Positions 16,756 through 26,852 of a stretch of 64,000 bases of DNA are shown one piece after another. Source of the stretch: Microbispora catharanthi (GTDB taxonomy: Bacteria > Actinomycetota > Actinomycetes > Streptosporangiales > Streptosporangiaceae). The stretch's first letter is position 1, and every line of letters starts with the position of its first letter. The stretch spans positions 1-64,000 of the forward strand of contig NZ_VDMA02000011.1 in the NCBI RefSeq assembly GCF_006334915.2, read 5' to 3'. The notes under the pieces were generated by a model, which saw nothing but the letters and a program-made list of their open reading frames with translations, searched no databases and was not told the DNA's origin. Both the position numbers and the translations under genes were made by a program.

Positions 16756-19680
16756 ATGCTCGACAACGAGCCCACTGACGGGGCTATGAGCCTTGACGGT
16801 GACACGACAACAGAAGAACGCGGCCAGGCCGGGGAAGACATGGTCTCCTCCGGTCCGTCCGGCGTGTCCACGACCCCGCGCCGCCGGTCGGCGAGCCGCC
16901 CGGCCGGGCCCCCGCCCGAGCCGGACGACCTGCCGCCGCCGGTGACCACGGTGGCCGCGGCCAACAAGCCGAAGGCCGCGGAGAGCACTGAGCCGAAGGC
17001 CCCGGAGAGCACTGAGCCGAAGGCCGCGGAAAGCGCTGCGCCGGAAGCGGCCGAGCCGACCGCGGTGACCCCCGCGCAGGAGGAGCCTGTCGCGAAGGAG
17101 CGGCCCAAGCGCGTCACCCGCCGCCGCACGAAGACCGCCGAGGAGCCGGTTGCCGAGGAGCCGCCGGCCGCCGGGGAGCCGGTGCCGGTTGCGGCGGAGA
17201 CGGTGACGACCACAGCGGAGCCGGTGCCGGCCGCGGACGACGAGCCGGCCGCGCCCACGCGGCGTCGCCGGACCCGCAAGAGGACCGACGAGACCGAGCC
17301 GTCCCCGCAGCCGGAGCAGGCCGAGGAGACGGTGCAGGCCGTGCAGGCCGAGGAGCCCGCCGCGCCGAAGCGCCGCCGCCGCGCCCGCGCCGGAGAGCCG
17401 GAGCAGGAACGATCCAGGGCGATGAGCGCCGCCGAGGCGGAGGTCGCCGCCGCGCTGCGGCTCAACCTCCCCGACGAGGAGCCGCTGGACGACGAGCCGC
17501 TCGACATCGAGGACGTCGACATCGAAGACGTCGAGGTCGAGGAGGACGGCGGGCGGCCGGACGTGGTGGCCGACCCCTTCGGTCTGTCCACACGGCAGCC
17601 TTCCGTGCCCTCGGTGACCTTCCAGGCGCCGTCGGCGCTGTTCCAGCCGCTCTTCCAGGCCCCCGACCCGTTCGCGGTGCCCGTGCAGAGGCCCGCGTCG
17701 CCCGCGGCCGAGCCGGCGCCGGCGGAGGACGAGGAGGCGGAGGAGCCGGAGGAGACGGCCGAATCCGGCGAGGACGAGTCCGAGGGCGAGGGCGGCGCCC
17801 GCAGGCGCCGCCGCCGCCGGGGCGGACGCGGACGCGGTGCCCGCGCCAGGGACGCCGAGGACGGCGAGGAGCAGGACGGCGAGGGCGAGGAGCCGCAGGC
17901 CGCGTCGGCCGAGGAGGACGACCGCGAGCAGGCCGACGACGACTCCGAGGGCCAGGCCGGCACCCGGCGCCGTCGCCGTCGTCGCCGCCGGGGCACCGAG
18001 GAGGCCGAGCTGGCCCCCGACGACCCGCCGAACACCGTCGTCCGCATCCGGGCGCCCCGCGCCACCAGGTCCACCTCGGTGGACGAGGTCCAGGGCGTAC
18101 GGGGATCGACCCGGCTGGAGGCCAAGAAGCAGCGCCGCCGTGAGGGCCGCGAGCTGGGCCGCCGCCGACCCCCGATCATCACCGAGTCGGAGTTCCTGGC
18201 CCGGCGCGAGTCGGTCGAGCGGATCATGGTCGTGCGCCGCCAGGGCGGCCGCACCCAGATCGCGGTGCTCGAGGACGGCATCCTCGTCGAGCACTACGTC
18301 GACCGGGAGTCCAGCCAGTCGTACGTCGGCAACGTCTACCTCGGCAAGGTCCAGAACGTGCTGCCCTCGATGGAGGCGGCGTTCGTGGACATCGGCAAGG
18401 GCCGCAACGCCGTGCTGTACGCCGGCGAGGTGAACTTCGACACCGCGGGGCTGGAGGGCCAGCCCAAGCGGATCGAGGCGGCGCTGAAGTCCGGGCAGTC
18501 GGTGCTCGTCCAGGTCACCAAGGACCCGATCGGCCACAAGGGCGCCCGGCTGACCTCCCAGATCAGCCTCCCCGGCCGCTACCTGGTCTACGTGCCGGAC
18601 GGCTCGATGACCGGGATCAGCCGCAAGCTGCCCGACAAGGAGCGGACCCGGCTCAAGCAGATCCTGCGCAAGGTCATGCCGGAGAACGCGGGCGTCATCG
18701 TGCGCACCGCCGCGGAGGGCGCCTCGGAGGAGGAGCTCAGCCGCGACGTCGCCCGGCTGTCGGCCCAGTGGGAGAACATCCAGCGCAAGGCCAAGTCGGC
18801 CAGCCCGCCGGAACTGCTGTCCGGCGAGCCCGACCTGACCATCCGGGTGGTCCGCGACGTCTTCAACGAGGACTTCAGCTCTCTGGTCGTCGAGGGCGAC
18901 GAGGCGTGGACGACGGTGGACGAGTACGTCCGCTACGTCGCCCCGCACCTGGCCGAGCGGCTGTCGAAGTGGGATGAGGAGACCGACGCGTTCTCCGCCT
19001 ACCGCATCGACGAGCAGATCGCCAAGGCGATGGAGCGCAAGGTGTGGCTGCCGTCCGGCGGCTCGCTGGTGATCGACAGGACCGAGGCGATGACGGTCGT
19101 CGACGTCAACACCGGTAAGTTCACCGGGCAGGGCGGCAACCTCGAGGAGACCGTCACCCGCAACAACCTGGAGGCGGCCGAGGAGATCGTCCGCCAGCTC
19201 AGGCTGCGGGACATCGGCGGCATCATCGTGATCGACTTCATCGACATGGTCTTGGAGAGCAACCGCGACCTGGTGCTCCGGCGGCTGCTGGAGTGCCTGG
19301 CGCGCGACCGGACCAAGCACCAGGTGGCCGAGGTCACCTCGCTGGGCCTGGTGCAGATGACGCGCAAGCGGGTCGGTCAGGGCCTGCTGGAGGCGTTCTC
19401 CACGCCGTGCGACTGCTGCCACGGGCGCGGGATCATCGTGTCGACCGAACCGGTCGAGGCGAAGCCCGAGCCGCGCGGCACGCAGGGCAAGATGGCCATC
19501 GAGAAGGCGGTGGCCGAGAAGATGGCGGCGGGCGAGGGCTCCGTCGCCGCGGCGGCGGGCTCGGTGCGCGAGAGCGTCACCGACGCCATCGACGCCGATT
19601 CCACAGACTCAGACGAGGGCGACGGCTCCGCGTCGTCTTCCCGGGGACGGCGACGTTCCCGCAGGAAGACGGCGGAGTAA
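16756..19680 (+). CDS. rne: Ribonuclease E/G with large acidic-basic N-terminal extension
   Basis: The 974-aa endoribonuclease processes rRNA/tRNA precursors and decays mRNA. Residues 1-480 are disordered, Ala/Glu/Pro-rich with Arg clusters ([29 protein letters not shown]). The catalytic part starts near 485 with an S1 domain (about 495-570), followed by the RNase H-like/DNase I-like core. The metal-binding aspartates are Asp783 (VVDVNTGKF) and Asp827 (IVIDFIDM), and the zinc-link cysteines are in CDCCHGRG (Cys885, Cys888). Actinobacterial RNase E carries its disordered scaffold on the N-terminal side, as here. It precedes rplU, a classic arrangement. Possible start ambiguity is limited to the disordered end. 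Confidence 0.95.
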   Translation: MLDNEPTDGAMSLDGDTTTEERGQAGEDMVSSGPSGVSTTPRRRSASRPAGPPPEPDDLPPPVTTVAAANKPKAAESTEPKAPESTEPKAAESAAPEAAEPTAVTPAQEEPVAKERPKRVTRRRTKTAEEPVAEEPPAAGEPVPVAAETVTTTAEPVPAADDEPAAPTRRRRTRKRTDETEPSPQPEQAEETVQAVQAEEPAAPKRRRRARAGEPEQERSRAMSAAEAEVAAALRLNLPDEEPLDDEPLDIEDVDIEDVEVEEDGGRPDVVADPFGLSTRQPSVPSVTFQAPSALFQPLFQAPDPFAVPVQRPASPAAEPAPAEDEEAEEPEETAESGEDESEGEGGARRRRRRRGGRGRGARARDAEDGEEQDGEGEEPQAASAEEDDREQADDDSEGQAGTRRRRRRRRRGTEEAELAPDDPPNTVVRIRAPRATRSTSVDEVQGVRGSTRLEAKKQRRREGRELGRRRPPIITESEFLARRESVERIMVVRRQGGRTQIAVLEDGILVEHYVDRESSQSYVGNVYLGKVQNVLPSMEAAFVDIGKGRNAVLYAGEVNFDTAGLEGQPKRIEAALKSGQSVLVQVTKDPIGHKGARLTSQISLPGRYLVYVPDGSMTGISRKLPDKERTRLKQILRKVMPENAGVIVRTAAEGASEEELSRDVARLSAQWENIQRKAKSASPPELLSGEPDLTIRVVRDVFNEDFSSLVVEGDEAWTTVDEYVRYVAPHLAERLSKWDEETDAFSAYRIDEQIAKAMERKVWLPSGGSLVIDRTEAMTVVDVNTGKFTGQGGNLEETVTRNNLEAAEEIVRQLRLRDIGGIIVIDFIDMVLESNRDLVLRRLLECLARDRTKHQVAEVTSLGLVQMTRKRVGQGLLEAFSTPCDCCHGRGIIVSTEPVEAKPEPRGTQGKMAIEKAVAEKMAAGEGSVAAAAGSVRESVTDAIDADSTDSDEGDGSASSSRGRRRSRRKTAE

Positions 19681-19867
19681 CGACTTCGTCACCCGGCGGT
19701 CCGCTCGGTTCGACCTGGGTGCCGGATATCCGGTACCCTGGTCATCCGGTGCGCCTGGTGTCGGCGTGCCTGGCTTCGCGCGCCTGCCCGGATCGCCGGT
19801 CGTGTATCGACAGCAGCTGGATGCGGGGCGCGGCATCTCAGCATTTAGCCAGTAGAAGGGTTCCGCG

Positions 19868-20182
19868 GTGTACGCGATCGTTCGTTGCGGCGGCAGGCAG
19901 CAGAAGGTCTCCGTCGGGGACGTCCTCGAGGTGGACAAGGTCGCCGGTGAGGTTGGCTCCTCGGTGTCGCTGCCGGCGGTGCTCGTCGTCAACGACGGCG
20001 ATGTCACCACCGACGCTGCCACGCTTTCCCGGTTCCAGGTGACCGCCGAGATCCTCGGCGAGACCAAGGGACCGAAGATCCGGATTCTGAAGTACAAGAA
20101 CAAGACCGGATACAAGAAGCGCCAGGGTCACCGCCAGCGGTACACCCAGGTCAAGGTCACCGGCATCAACCCCGGACAGTAG
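19868..20182 (+). CDS. rplU: 50S ribosomal protein L21
   Basis: The 104-aa protein binds 23S rRNA in the large subunit. It carries the conserved [24 protein letters not shown] start and the C-terminal [19 protein letters not shown]. The GTG start at 19868 has AAGGG eight bases upstream. A possible promoter has TACCCT near 19734-19739, which would leave a leader of about 125 bases; L21 leaders are sites of feedback control in other bacteria, but I see no matching structure that I can name. It forms a two-gene unit with rpmA. Confidence 0.97.
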   Translation: MYAIVRCGGRQQKVSVGDVLEVDKVAGEVGSSVSLPAVLVVNDGDVTTDAATLSRFQVTAEILGETKGPKIRILKYKNKTGYKKRQGHRQRYTQVKVTGINPGQ

Positions 20183-20227
20183 TCTCCCGGGGGACGACCC
20201 CCGCTTACCCCCGAAAGGGAGTGAATC

Positions 20228-20485
20228 ATGGCACACAAGAAGGGCGCCTCGTCCACCCGGAACGGCCGTGACTCGAACGCTCAGCGCCTTGGTGTGAAGC
20301 GTTTCGGCGGTCAGCTGGTGAACGCGGGCGAGATCATCGTCCGCCAGCGCGGCACGCACTTCCACCCCGGCGACAACGTCGGCCGTGGTGGCGACGACAC
20401 GCTGTTCGCCCTGGCCACGGGCCGGGTGCAGTTCGGCACCAAGCGCGGTCGCCGCGCGGTGAGCATCGTCCCGGCCGCGGAGTAG
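20228..20485 (+). CDS. rpmA: 50S ribosomal protein L27
   Basis: The 85-aa protein reaches the peptidyl transferase centre with its N-terminus. The sequence starts directly with [20 protein letters not shown], so there is no cleavable N-terminal extension of the Firmicutes type, and includes [23 protein letters not shown]. It lies 45 bases after rplU with GAAAGGGAG just upstream, and is followed by a terminator hairpin at 20515-20554. Confidence 0.97.
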   Translation: MAHKKGASSTRNGRDSNAQRLGVKRFGGQLVNAGEIIVRQRGTHFHPGDNVGRGGDDTLFALATGRVQFGTKRGRRAVSIVPAAE

Positions 20486-20514
20486 ATCCGCCCCGGACAC
20501 CGACAAGCAGCGCG

Positions 20515-20554
20515 ATGAGGCGGATCGAGCATTCGGTCCGCCTCATTCGTTTTT
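20515..20554 (+). terminator. Intrinsic terminator after rpmA
   Basis: ATGAGGCGGA (20515-20524) pairs with TCCGCCTCAT (20537-20546), followed by TTTTT at 20550-20554. It separates the ribosomal protein pair from obg, whose start lies 28 bases beyond. Confidence 0.9.
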
Positions 20555-20581
20555 CCGTACAGCAGTTAGGGGGAGCGGCTG

Positions 20582-21931
20582 ATGGCCGACTTCGTGGACC
20601 ACGTCGTCCTGCACATCAAGGCGGGTGACGGGGGCAACGGCTGCGCCTCCATCCACCGGGAGAAGTTCAAGCCGCTCGGCGGGCCCGACGGCGGCAACGG
20701 CGGACGCGGCGGCGACGTCATCCTGGAGGTGGATCCCAACACCGCCACCCTGCTGGAGTACCACCACCGGCCGCACCGCCGCGCGGGCAACGGCAAGCAG
20801 GGCATGGGCTCCAATCGGGACGGCGCCAACGGCGAGGACATCGTCCTGCCGGTGCCCAACGGCACGGTCGTGAAGGACGCCACGACCGGCGAGGTGCTGG
20901 TCGACCTGGTCGGCGCCGGGACCCGCTACGTCGCCGCGCAGGGCGGCTTCGGCGGCCTCGGCAACGCCGCGCTGGCCAACGCCAAGCGCAAGGCCCCCGG
21001 TTTCGCGCTGCTCGGCGAGCCGGGTGACGAGGCCGAGATCGTGCTCGAACTCAAGACCGTCGCCGACGTAGCGCTGGTCGGGTTCCCCAACGCGGGCAAG
21101 TCGTCCCTGATCGCGGCGCTCTCCGCGGCCCGCCCCAAGATCGCCGACTATCCGTTCACGACGCTCATCCCCAACCTCGGCGTGGTGACGGCGGGCGAGA
21201 CGGTCTTCACGGTCGCCGACGTGCCGGGGCTCATCCCGGGGGCGTCCGAGGGCCGGGGCCTCGGTCACGAGTTCCTGCGGCACGTCGAGCGCTGCTCGAC
21301 GATCGTGCACGTGCTCGACTGCGCGACGATCGAGCCGGGGCGCGACCCGGTCACCGACTTCGAGGTGATCGAGGCCGAGCTGGCGGCGTACGGCTCGCTG
21401 CAGGACCGGCCGCGGCTGGTCGCGCTGAACAAGGTGGACGTCCCCGACGGCCGGGACCTGGCCGACATCGTCACGCCCATGCTGGAGGAGCGGGGACTGC
21501 GCGTCTTCGAGATCTCCGCGGCCAGCCACGAGGGCCTGCGGCCCCTGGCGTACGCGGTGGGGGAGATGGTGGCGGCGGCGCGGGCGCAGGCCCCGGTGGA
21601 GGAGCCCACGCGGCTGGTCATCCGGCCCAGGCAGCTCGGCGAGACCGGGTTCGCCGTACGCCGGATCGACGAGAACCGCTTCCAGGTGAACGGCGAGAAG
21701 CCCGAGCGGTGGATCCGCCAGACCGACTTCTCCAACGACGAGGCCGTCGGCTACCTGGCCGACCGGCTCGAACGGCTCGGCGTCGAGGAGGCGCTGATCA
21801 AGGCCGGCGCGACGGCCGGCGCCGAGGTGATCATCGGTCCGATGGAGGGCGGCTACGTCTTCGACTGGCAGCCGTCGCAGGCTACGGAGGCGACGATGGG
21901 CCCGCGTGGCACCGACGCGAGGCTCGGCTGA
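20582..21931 (+). CDS. obgE: GTPase Obg/CgtA
   Basis: The 449-aa ribosome-associated GTPase acts in 50S maturation and stress/development control. It has the N-terminal glycine-rich Obg fold (1-158; [30 protein letters not shown]), a G domain (G1 GFPNAGKS at 167-174, G3 DVPGLI, G4 NKVD) and the C-terminal OCT domain (about 340-420; [27 protein letters not shown]). GGGGAGCGGCTG precedes the ATG. It sits in the standard rplU-rpmA-obg-proB-proA order; proB starts 25 bases after its stop. Confidence 0.97.
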   Translation: MADFVDHVVLHIKAGDGGNGCASIHREKFKPLGGPDGGNGGRGGDVILEVDPNTATLLEYHHRPHRRAGNGKQGMGSNRDGANGEDIVLPVPNGTVVKDATTGEVLVDLVGAGTRYVAAQGGFGGLGNAALANAKRKAPGFALLGEPGDEAEIVLELKTVADVALVGFPNAGKSSLIAALSAARPKIADYPFTTLIPNLGVVTAGETVFTVADVPGLIPGASEGRGLGHEFLRHVERCSTIVHVLDCATIEPGRDPVTDFEVIEAELAAYGSLQDRPRLVALNKVDVPDGRDLADIVTPMLEERGLRVFEISAASHEGLRPLAYAVGEMVAAARAQAPVEEPTRLVIRPRQLGETGFAVRRIDENRFQVNGEKPERWIRQTDFSNDEAVGYLADRLERLGVEEALIKAGATAGAEVIIGPMEGGYVFDWQPSQATEATMGPRGTDARLG

Positions 21932-21956
21932 TCGGGGGGCCGGAGTGGGAGATGGC

Positions 21957-23087
21957 GTGACAGGCAGGGAGCGGATCCGCGAGGCCGCGCGGCTGGTGGT
22001 CAAGGTGGGGTCGTCGTCGCTGACGACGTCCCGGGGCACGATCGACGTCGACCGGGTGGACGCGCTGGTCGACGTGCTGGCGGCCCGGCGCACGGCCGGC
22101 ACGCAGATCGTGCTCGTGTCGTCCGGCGCGATCGCCGCCGGACTCGGGCCGTTAGGGCTGCGCGACCGGCCCAAGGACCTGGCCACCCAGCAGGCGGCCG
22201 CCTCGGTCGGGCAGGGCGTGCTGGTCGCCCGCTACACCTCGTCCTTCGCCAGGTATGGCCTGCGCGTGGGGCAGGTGCTGCTGACGGCCGACGACATGAT
22301 GCGCCGCTCGCACCACCGCAACGCCCAGCGGACGCTGGCCCGGCTGCTCGAGCTCGGCATCGTCCCCGTGGTCAACGAGAACGACACGGTGGCCACCGAC
22401 GAGATCCGGTTCGGCGACAACGACCGGCTCGCGGCGCTGGTGGCCCACCTCACGCACGCCGACGGCATGGTGCTGCTGTCGGACGTCGACGCCTTGTACG
22501 ACGGCGACCCGCGCAAGGACGGCGCCCAGCGGATCGCCGAGGTCCGGGGGCCTGAGGACCTGGAGGGCGTCGAGCTGGGCAGCTCCGGCCGGGTCGGCAC
22601 CGGCGGCATGATCACCAAGGTGGAGGCGGCCCGCATCGCCACCGGGGCGGGCGTCCCGGTCGTGCTCACGGCGGCGGCGCACGCGGCGCAGGCGCTCGCC
22701 GGTGCCGACATCGGCACCTGCTTCCACCCGGGAGGCCGCCACCCCGGCACCCGGCTGCTGTGGCTGGCCCACGCGACGACCGGCCGGGGCCGCCTGCACC
22801 TGGACACGGGCGCGGTCGAGGCCGTGGTCGATCGGCGCAAGTCGCTGCTGCCCGCGGGCGTCGTGAAGGTCGAGGGCGACTTCGCCGCGGGCGACCCGGT
22901 CGACCTGTGTGCGCCGTCGGGCGCCGTCGTCGCCCGCGGTCTGGTCAACTACGACGCGGGGGAGGTCCCCGACCTGCTCGGCCGCTCCACCCGGGAGCTG
23001 GCCAGCACACTCGGCCCGGAGTACGAGCGCGAGCTGATCCACCGGGACGACATCGTGATATTGGAGCCTGTCCACCACCACAAGTGA
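21957..23087 (+). CDS. proB: Glutamate 5-kinase
   Basis: The 376-aa enzyme phosphorylates L-glutamate, the first step of proline synthesis. The amino-acid kinase domain ([50 protein letters not shown]) covers about residues 10-260 and a PUA domain the C-terminal 100. The GTG at 21957 is chosen over an earlier in-frame ATG inside obg because GGGAG lies five bases upstream and the protein then begins at the family position. It is followed after 14 bases by proA, so the two steps are co-expressed. Confidence 0.96.
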   Translation: MTGRERIREAARLVVKVGSSSLTTSRGTIDVDRVDALVDVLAARRTAGTQIVLVSSGAIAAGLGPLGLRDRPKDLATQQAAASVGQGVLVARYTSSFARYGLRVGQVLLTADDMMRRSHHRNAQRTLARLLELGIVPVVNENDTVATDEIRFGDNDRLAALVAHLTHADGMVLLSDVDALYDGDPRKDGAQRIAEVRGPEDLEGVELGSSGRVGTGGMITKVEAARIATGAGVPVVLTAAAHAAQALAGADIGTCFHPGGRHPGTRLLWLAHATTGRGRLHLDTGAVEAVVDRRKSLLPAGVVKVEGDFAAGDPVDLCAPSGAVVARGLVNYDAGEVPDLLGRSTRELASTLGPEYERELIHRDDIVILEPVHHHK

Positions 23088-23101
23088 CGGAGCGCGAGGC
23101 A

Positions 23102-24358
23102 ATGTCTGAGGCAGAGGAATTTCTGAAGGTCGCGCGGGCGGCGAGGGACGCCGCGACGGTGCTCGCGCCGATGCCGCGCGCGCCGAAGGACGCGGCGCTG
23201 CGCGCCGTGGCCGACGCCCTGGAGGCGGCCACGGACGAGATCGTCGCGGCCAACGCCGCGGACGTGGACCGGGCCAGGGAGAACGGCACCTCCGAAGCGA
23301 TGATCGACCGGCTGCGGCTCGACGCGGGCCGGATCGCCAAGATCGCGGCGGCCGTCCGCCAGGTGGCCGACCTGCCCGACCCGGTCGGCGAGGTCGTGCG
23401 CGGCGGCACGCTGCCCAACGGCCTGGAGCTGCGTCAGGTGCGGGTGCCCCTCGGCGTCATCGGCATCATCTACGAGGGCCGGCCCAACGTGACCGTGGAC
23501 GCGGCCGCGCTCTGCCTCAAGAGCGGCAACGGCGTGCTGCTGCGGGGGTCGTCCAGCGCGTACTCCTCCAACGCCGCGCTGGTGCGGGTCATGCAGGAGG
23601 CGCTGGCGGCGACCGAGGTGCCGGCGGACGCCGTGCAGCTCGTGCCGGGCCAGACCCGCGAGTCGGTCAAGCACCTGATGCGCGCCCGCGGGCTGGTGGA
23701 CGTGCTGATCCCGCGCGGCGGCGCCTCGCTGATCAACAGCGTGGTCGAGGAGTCGACCGTGCCGGTGATCGAGACAGGGGTGGGCAACTGCCACGTGTAC
23801 GTGGACGCCGACGCCGACATCGACACCGCCCTGAAGATCCTGGTGAACGCCAAGGCACAGCGGCCCTCGGTGTGCAACGCGGCCGAGACGCTCCTCGTGC
23901 ACGCCGCCGTCGCCGACGAGTTCGTCCCCAAGGCGCTGACGGCGCTGAAGGACGCGGGGGTGACCGTCCACGGGGACGAGCGCGTGCGGGCCTACGGCGC
24001 CGACGTCGTGGCCGCCACCGAGGAGGACTTCACCACGGAGTACCTCTCGCTCGACATCGCCGCCGCCGTCGTCGACTCGCTGGACGACGCGGTCGCGCAC
24101 ATCCGCAGGTATGGCTCGGCCCACACCGACGCCATCGTGACCCGCTCCCAGCAGGCCGCCCGCAGGTTCGTGGCGACCGTGGACTCGGCGGCGGTCGCGG
24201 TGAACGCCTCGACCCGGTTCACCGACGGCGGGGAGTTCGGCTTCGGGGCGGAGATCGGCATCTCCACCCAGAAGCTGCACGCCCGGGGCCCCATGGGGCT
24301 GCCGGAGCTCACCTCCACCAAGTGGATCTACACCGGCGAGGGCCACGTACGGGTGTGA
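23102..24358 (+). CDS. proA: Glutamate-5-semialdehyde dehydrogenase (gamma-glutamyl phosphate reductase)
   Basis: The 418-aa NADPH enzyme reduces gamma-glutamyl phosphate, the second proline step. The aldehyde-dehydrogenase-like core shows [21 protein letters not shown], the catalytic cysteine in [10 protein letters not shown] (Cys258), and the C-terminal [38 protein letters not shown]. The ATG at 23102 has CGGAG/GAGG upstream; the frame is open much further 5' through proB, which is a shadow. Length is standard. It ends four bases before a convergent regulator gene. Confidence 0.97.
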   Translation: MSEAEEFLKVARAARDAATVLAPMPRAPKDAALRAVADALEAATDEIVAANAADVDRARENGTSEAMIDRLRLDAGRIAKIAAAVRQVADLPDPVGEVVRGGTLPNGLELRQVRVPLGVIGIIYEGRPNVTVDAAALCLKSGNGVLLRGSSSAYSSNAALVRVMQEALAATEVPADAVQLVPGQTRESVKHLMRARGLVDVLIPRGGASLINSVVEESTVPVIETGVGNCHVYVDADADIDTALKILVNAKAQRPSVCNAAETLLVHAAVADEFVPKALTALKDAGVTVHGDERVRAYGADVVAATEEDFTTEYLSLDIAAAVVDSLDDAVAHIRRYGSAHTDAIVTRSQQAARRFVATVDSAAVAVNASTRFTDGGEFGFGAEIGISTQKLHARGPMGLPELTSTKWIYTGEGHVRV

Positions 24359-24361
24359 CCG

Positions 24362-25036
24362 TCAGACGCGGGTGAGCACGGGACGCGAGCCGAGGCCCGC
24401 GTCCCTGGCCCGCAGGGCCGCGTCCACCCGGCTGGGCGCGGCCAGCTTCGTCAGCACGTTGCTCACGTGGTTGCGCACGGTCTTGGTGGCCAGGCACAGC
24501 TCGCGGGCGATCTCGGCGTTGGACCTGCCGTCGGCCAGCCGCTCCAGGATCTCGTGCTCCCGCTGGGTGAGGCCGGGGAACGGGCTGCGGGCCTGCGGCG
24601 TGGTGAGACGGTCGAGGAGCCGGGGCGCCAGCCCGCCGCCGAAGACCACCTGCCCGAGCGCCACGGACCGGACCGCCGCCGCGATCTCCGCGGGCCCCGA
24701 TCCCTTCAGCAGGTAGCCGTGCGCGCCGGCGCGCAGCGCGCTCGTGAAGCCCGTCTCGCCGTCGTCGGCGCCCAGCGCGAGCATCCGTACGGCGGGGCAG
24801 CGGCGGCGCAGGGAGCCGAGCGCGCCCAGCATCGCCAGGTCGGCCAGCAGCACCTGCGGCGACAGCCGTACGCACAGGCGCAGGGCGTCGAGGTCGTCGC
24901 AGGCGGTGCCGACGACGGAGATGCCGGCCGCCTGTGCGGCTTCCTGCTTCAGGGCAGACCGGATCCCCTCGACGTACAGTGGGTGATCGTCGGCGACCAC
25001 GACGGTGATCGCGCCGGAGGAGTCAGTCATCGTCAT
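24362..25036 (-). CDS. LuxR/NarL-family response regulator (orphan)
   Basis: The 224-aa protein has an N-terminal receiver domain with the acidic pair in VVVADDHPLYVEGI and a probable phospho-acceptor Asp66 in LLADLAML. The loop that is usually DLxMP reads DLAML, without proline. The conserved lysine is present in GYLLKGSGPAEI. The C-terminal GerE-type HTH is LTQREHEILERLADGRSNAEIARELCLATKTVRNHVSNVL. No sensor kinase gene is adjacent. The start is placed at the MTMTDSS methionine pair; a longer in-frame extension is Arg-rich and unlikely. It is convergent with proA and divergent from the Ser/Thr kinase gene. Confidence 0.85.
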   Translation of the reverse strand: MTMTDSSGAITVVVADDHPLYVEGIRSALKQEAAQAAGISVVGTACDDLDALRLCVRLSPQVLLADLAMLGALGSLRRRCPAVRMLALGADDGETGFTSALRAGAHGYLLKGSGPAEIAAAVRSVALGQVVFGGGLAPRLLDRLTTPQARSPFPGLTQREHEILERLADGRSNAEIARELCLATKTVRNHVSNVLTKLAAPSRVDAALRARDAGLGSRPVLTRV

Positions 25037-25201
25037 CTGTCTTCGTCTCGCCGGTGTCAGCGCGGGCCGGCGGTCCGGCCGCATTGTCGATGAACAGACT
25101 GCCCTGGTGTGCTTGTGGGCCGGTTGGCATCGGCTTATGTGCGATTGGAACGGCGCGCCTCCGCCTATTCGGGCTGCCGGGCCGCTATGGTTGGCGCTCC
25201 T

Positions 25202-26788
25202 ATGGCTGGACGTCTCGGGCGGGTCGGCCCCTACGCGCTGCTGGAGCGGCTGGGCCGGGGTGGCATGGGTGAGGTGTACCTCGCCGTCGGCCGCCGGGGC
25301 GACCGCGTCGCGGTGAAGATGCTCCGCGACCCCATCGAGAACGATCCCGACGCCCGATTAAGGCTCGAACGCGAGGTGCGGGCGCTGCGCCGGGTCGAGA
25401 GCCCGTACGTCGCCCAGGTGCTCGACGCCGACCTGTCCGGCGACCGGCCGTACCTCGTCATGGAGTACATCGAGGGGGAGAACCTCCTCGACGGCGTACG
25501 GCGTGGCGGGCCGCTGCCGGAGTCCCGGCTCATCACGCTGGCGCAGGGCCTCGCGGCGGCTCTGGCGATCATCCACGCGGGCGGGGTCGTGCATCGCGAC
25601 GTCAAGCCGGCCAACGTCCTGCTGGGCGAGGACGGGCCGGTGCTGATCGACTTCGGCATCGCCCAGGTGCTCGACGCGACGCGGGTCACGGTGACCGGTA
25701 CGTTCCTCGGCACGCCCGGCTACTGCGCTCCCGAGGTCTTCGCGGACGAGACCGTGGGGGAGCCCGCCGACATCCACGGCTGGGCCGCCACGGTGGCGTT
25801 CGCCGCCACCGGACGGCCGACCTTCGGCCGGGGCACCGCCGAGTCCCAGATGTACGCGGTGCTGAACGGCAAGGCCGACCTGGTGGGGGTGCCGGCCGCC
25901 CTGCTGCCGCTCGTCCGCGCCGCCCTGCATCGCGACCCCGCCCGCCGCCCGACCGCCGCGTTGCTGGCCGACCGCCTGTCCCGGCTCGCGCGGGCCGCCG
26001 GGGAGGCGTCCGTCGCCGAGACCGCCACGCGTACGCCCGCGGAGGCGGCCCGGGCGCGTGCCGCGGCCGACGCGAAGCCGGTGACCAGGAAGGCCGTCAA
26101 GACGGAGGACAAGCCGGTCAGGAAGGGCGCCGAGACGACGACGCGGGAACCGGCGACGGCGGCCGAGCGGGCCGCCCGGCGCGGCGGCCCCGGCTCCGCC
26201 GCTCGCCCCCGGCGGGTGAGGGCGGCCACGGCCCTCACCACCGCACCGGAGGGGGCGGAAGGGGCGCTCGGCATCCCGACCGGGAACGCGGCCCTGGTCC
26301 TGGTCGCGCTGCTCGCCGTTCCGTGCGTGGTGGCGTCGGTGGTCTACCCGCTCGCCACCTTCGCGATCACGGCGGCCCTCGCGGTGGTGATCAGAGCCGT
26401 GTGGACCAGCCACTGGCTCGTGCGGAGCCGCAAACCCGGCCGTGCCCGCGCCTGCCTGCGCGCGCTGGCGTTCCCGCTCACGCTGGCCGGTTCGCTGCTG
26501 TCTGCCGTCGCGTGGCCGGGGCTGCCCGCCGCCGCGGCGGCGTTCGCGGCGCTGTGGGTGGGCTCCGGGGGACGCCTGGAGCCCGAGTGGTGGTCTCAGC
26601 CGGTGCCCGTCACGATCGCCGGCGTGGCGTTCGGCGTCGTCAGTGGCGCGATCAACGGGCGGGAGATCGAGCGCGCGGGAGCGGCCATCCCCGGCCTGCG
26701 GCGGGAGGGCCTGCGCGCGCTCGCCGTCCTGGGCGGCTTCGTCGCGCTCTGCGCCGCAGCCGTCCGCGCCGTGGCCTTCTTCTTCTAG
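25202..26788 (+). CDS. Hanks-type Ser/Thr protein kinase with C-terminal membrane domain
   Basis: The 528-aa protein has an N-terminal kinase domain (about 10-265): glycine loop LGRGGMGEVYLAVG, Lys39 in VAVKML, catalytic HRDVKPANVLL (Asp133), DFG-type DFGIA (Asp150) and the activation-segment motif GTPGYCAPE. A basic Ala/Arg-rich linker (about 280-365) follows, and then the last 160 residues are hydrophobic with four or five membrane spans. No extracellular PASTA repeats are present. ATG 25202 directly precedes the conserved start; an in-frame ATG at 25187 is also possible, and neither has a good Shine-Dalgarno site. Substrates are unknown. Confidence 0.9.
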   Translation: MAGRLGRVGPYALLERLGRGGMGEVYLAVGRRGDRVAVKMLRDPIENDPDARLRLEREVRALRRVESPYVAQVLDADLSGDRPYLVMEYIEGENLLDGVRRGGPLPESRLITLAQGLAAALAIIHAGGVVHRDVKPANVLLGEDGPVLIDFGIAQVLDATRVTVTGTFLGTPGYCAPEVFADETVGEPADIHGWAATVAFAATGRPTFGRGTAESQMYAVLNGKADLVGVPAALLPLVRAALHRDPARRPTAALLADRLSRLARAAGEASVAETATRTPAEAARARAAADAKPVTRKAVKTEDKPVRKGAETTTREPATAAERAARRGGPGSAARPRRVRAATALTTAPEGAEGALGIPTGNAALVLVALLAVPCVVASVVYPLATFAITAALAVVIRAVWTSHWLVRSRKPGRARACLRALAFPLTLAGSLLSAVAWPGLPAAAAAFAALWVGSGGRLEPEWWSQPVPVTIAGVAFGVVSGAINGREIERAGAAIPGLRREGLRALAVLGGFVALCAAAVRAVAFFF

Positions 26789-26852
26789 CGCTGCCGGGCT
26801 GACCCGGTGCTCAATCCTGCCGGCTCAATTCTGGCGGCCCAGTTCTGGCGGC

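Noticed and set aside
19680..19867. A riboswitch or L21-binding leader before rplU
   Set aside because: The 190-base gap has a plausible TACCCT promoter but no recognisable aptamer or conserved stem I could define.
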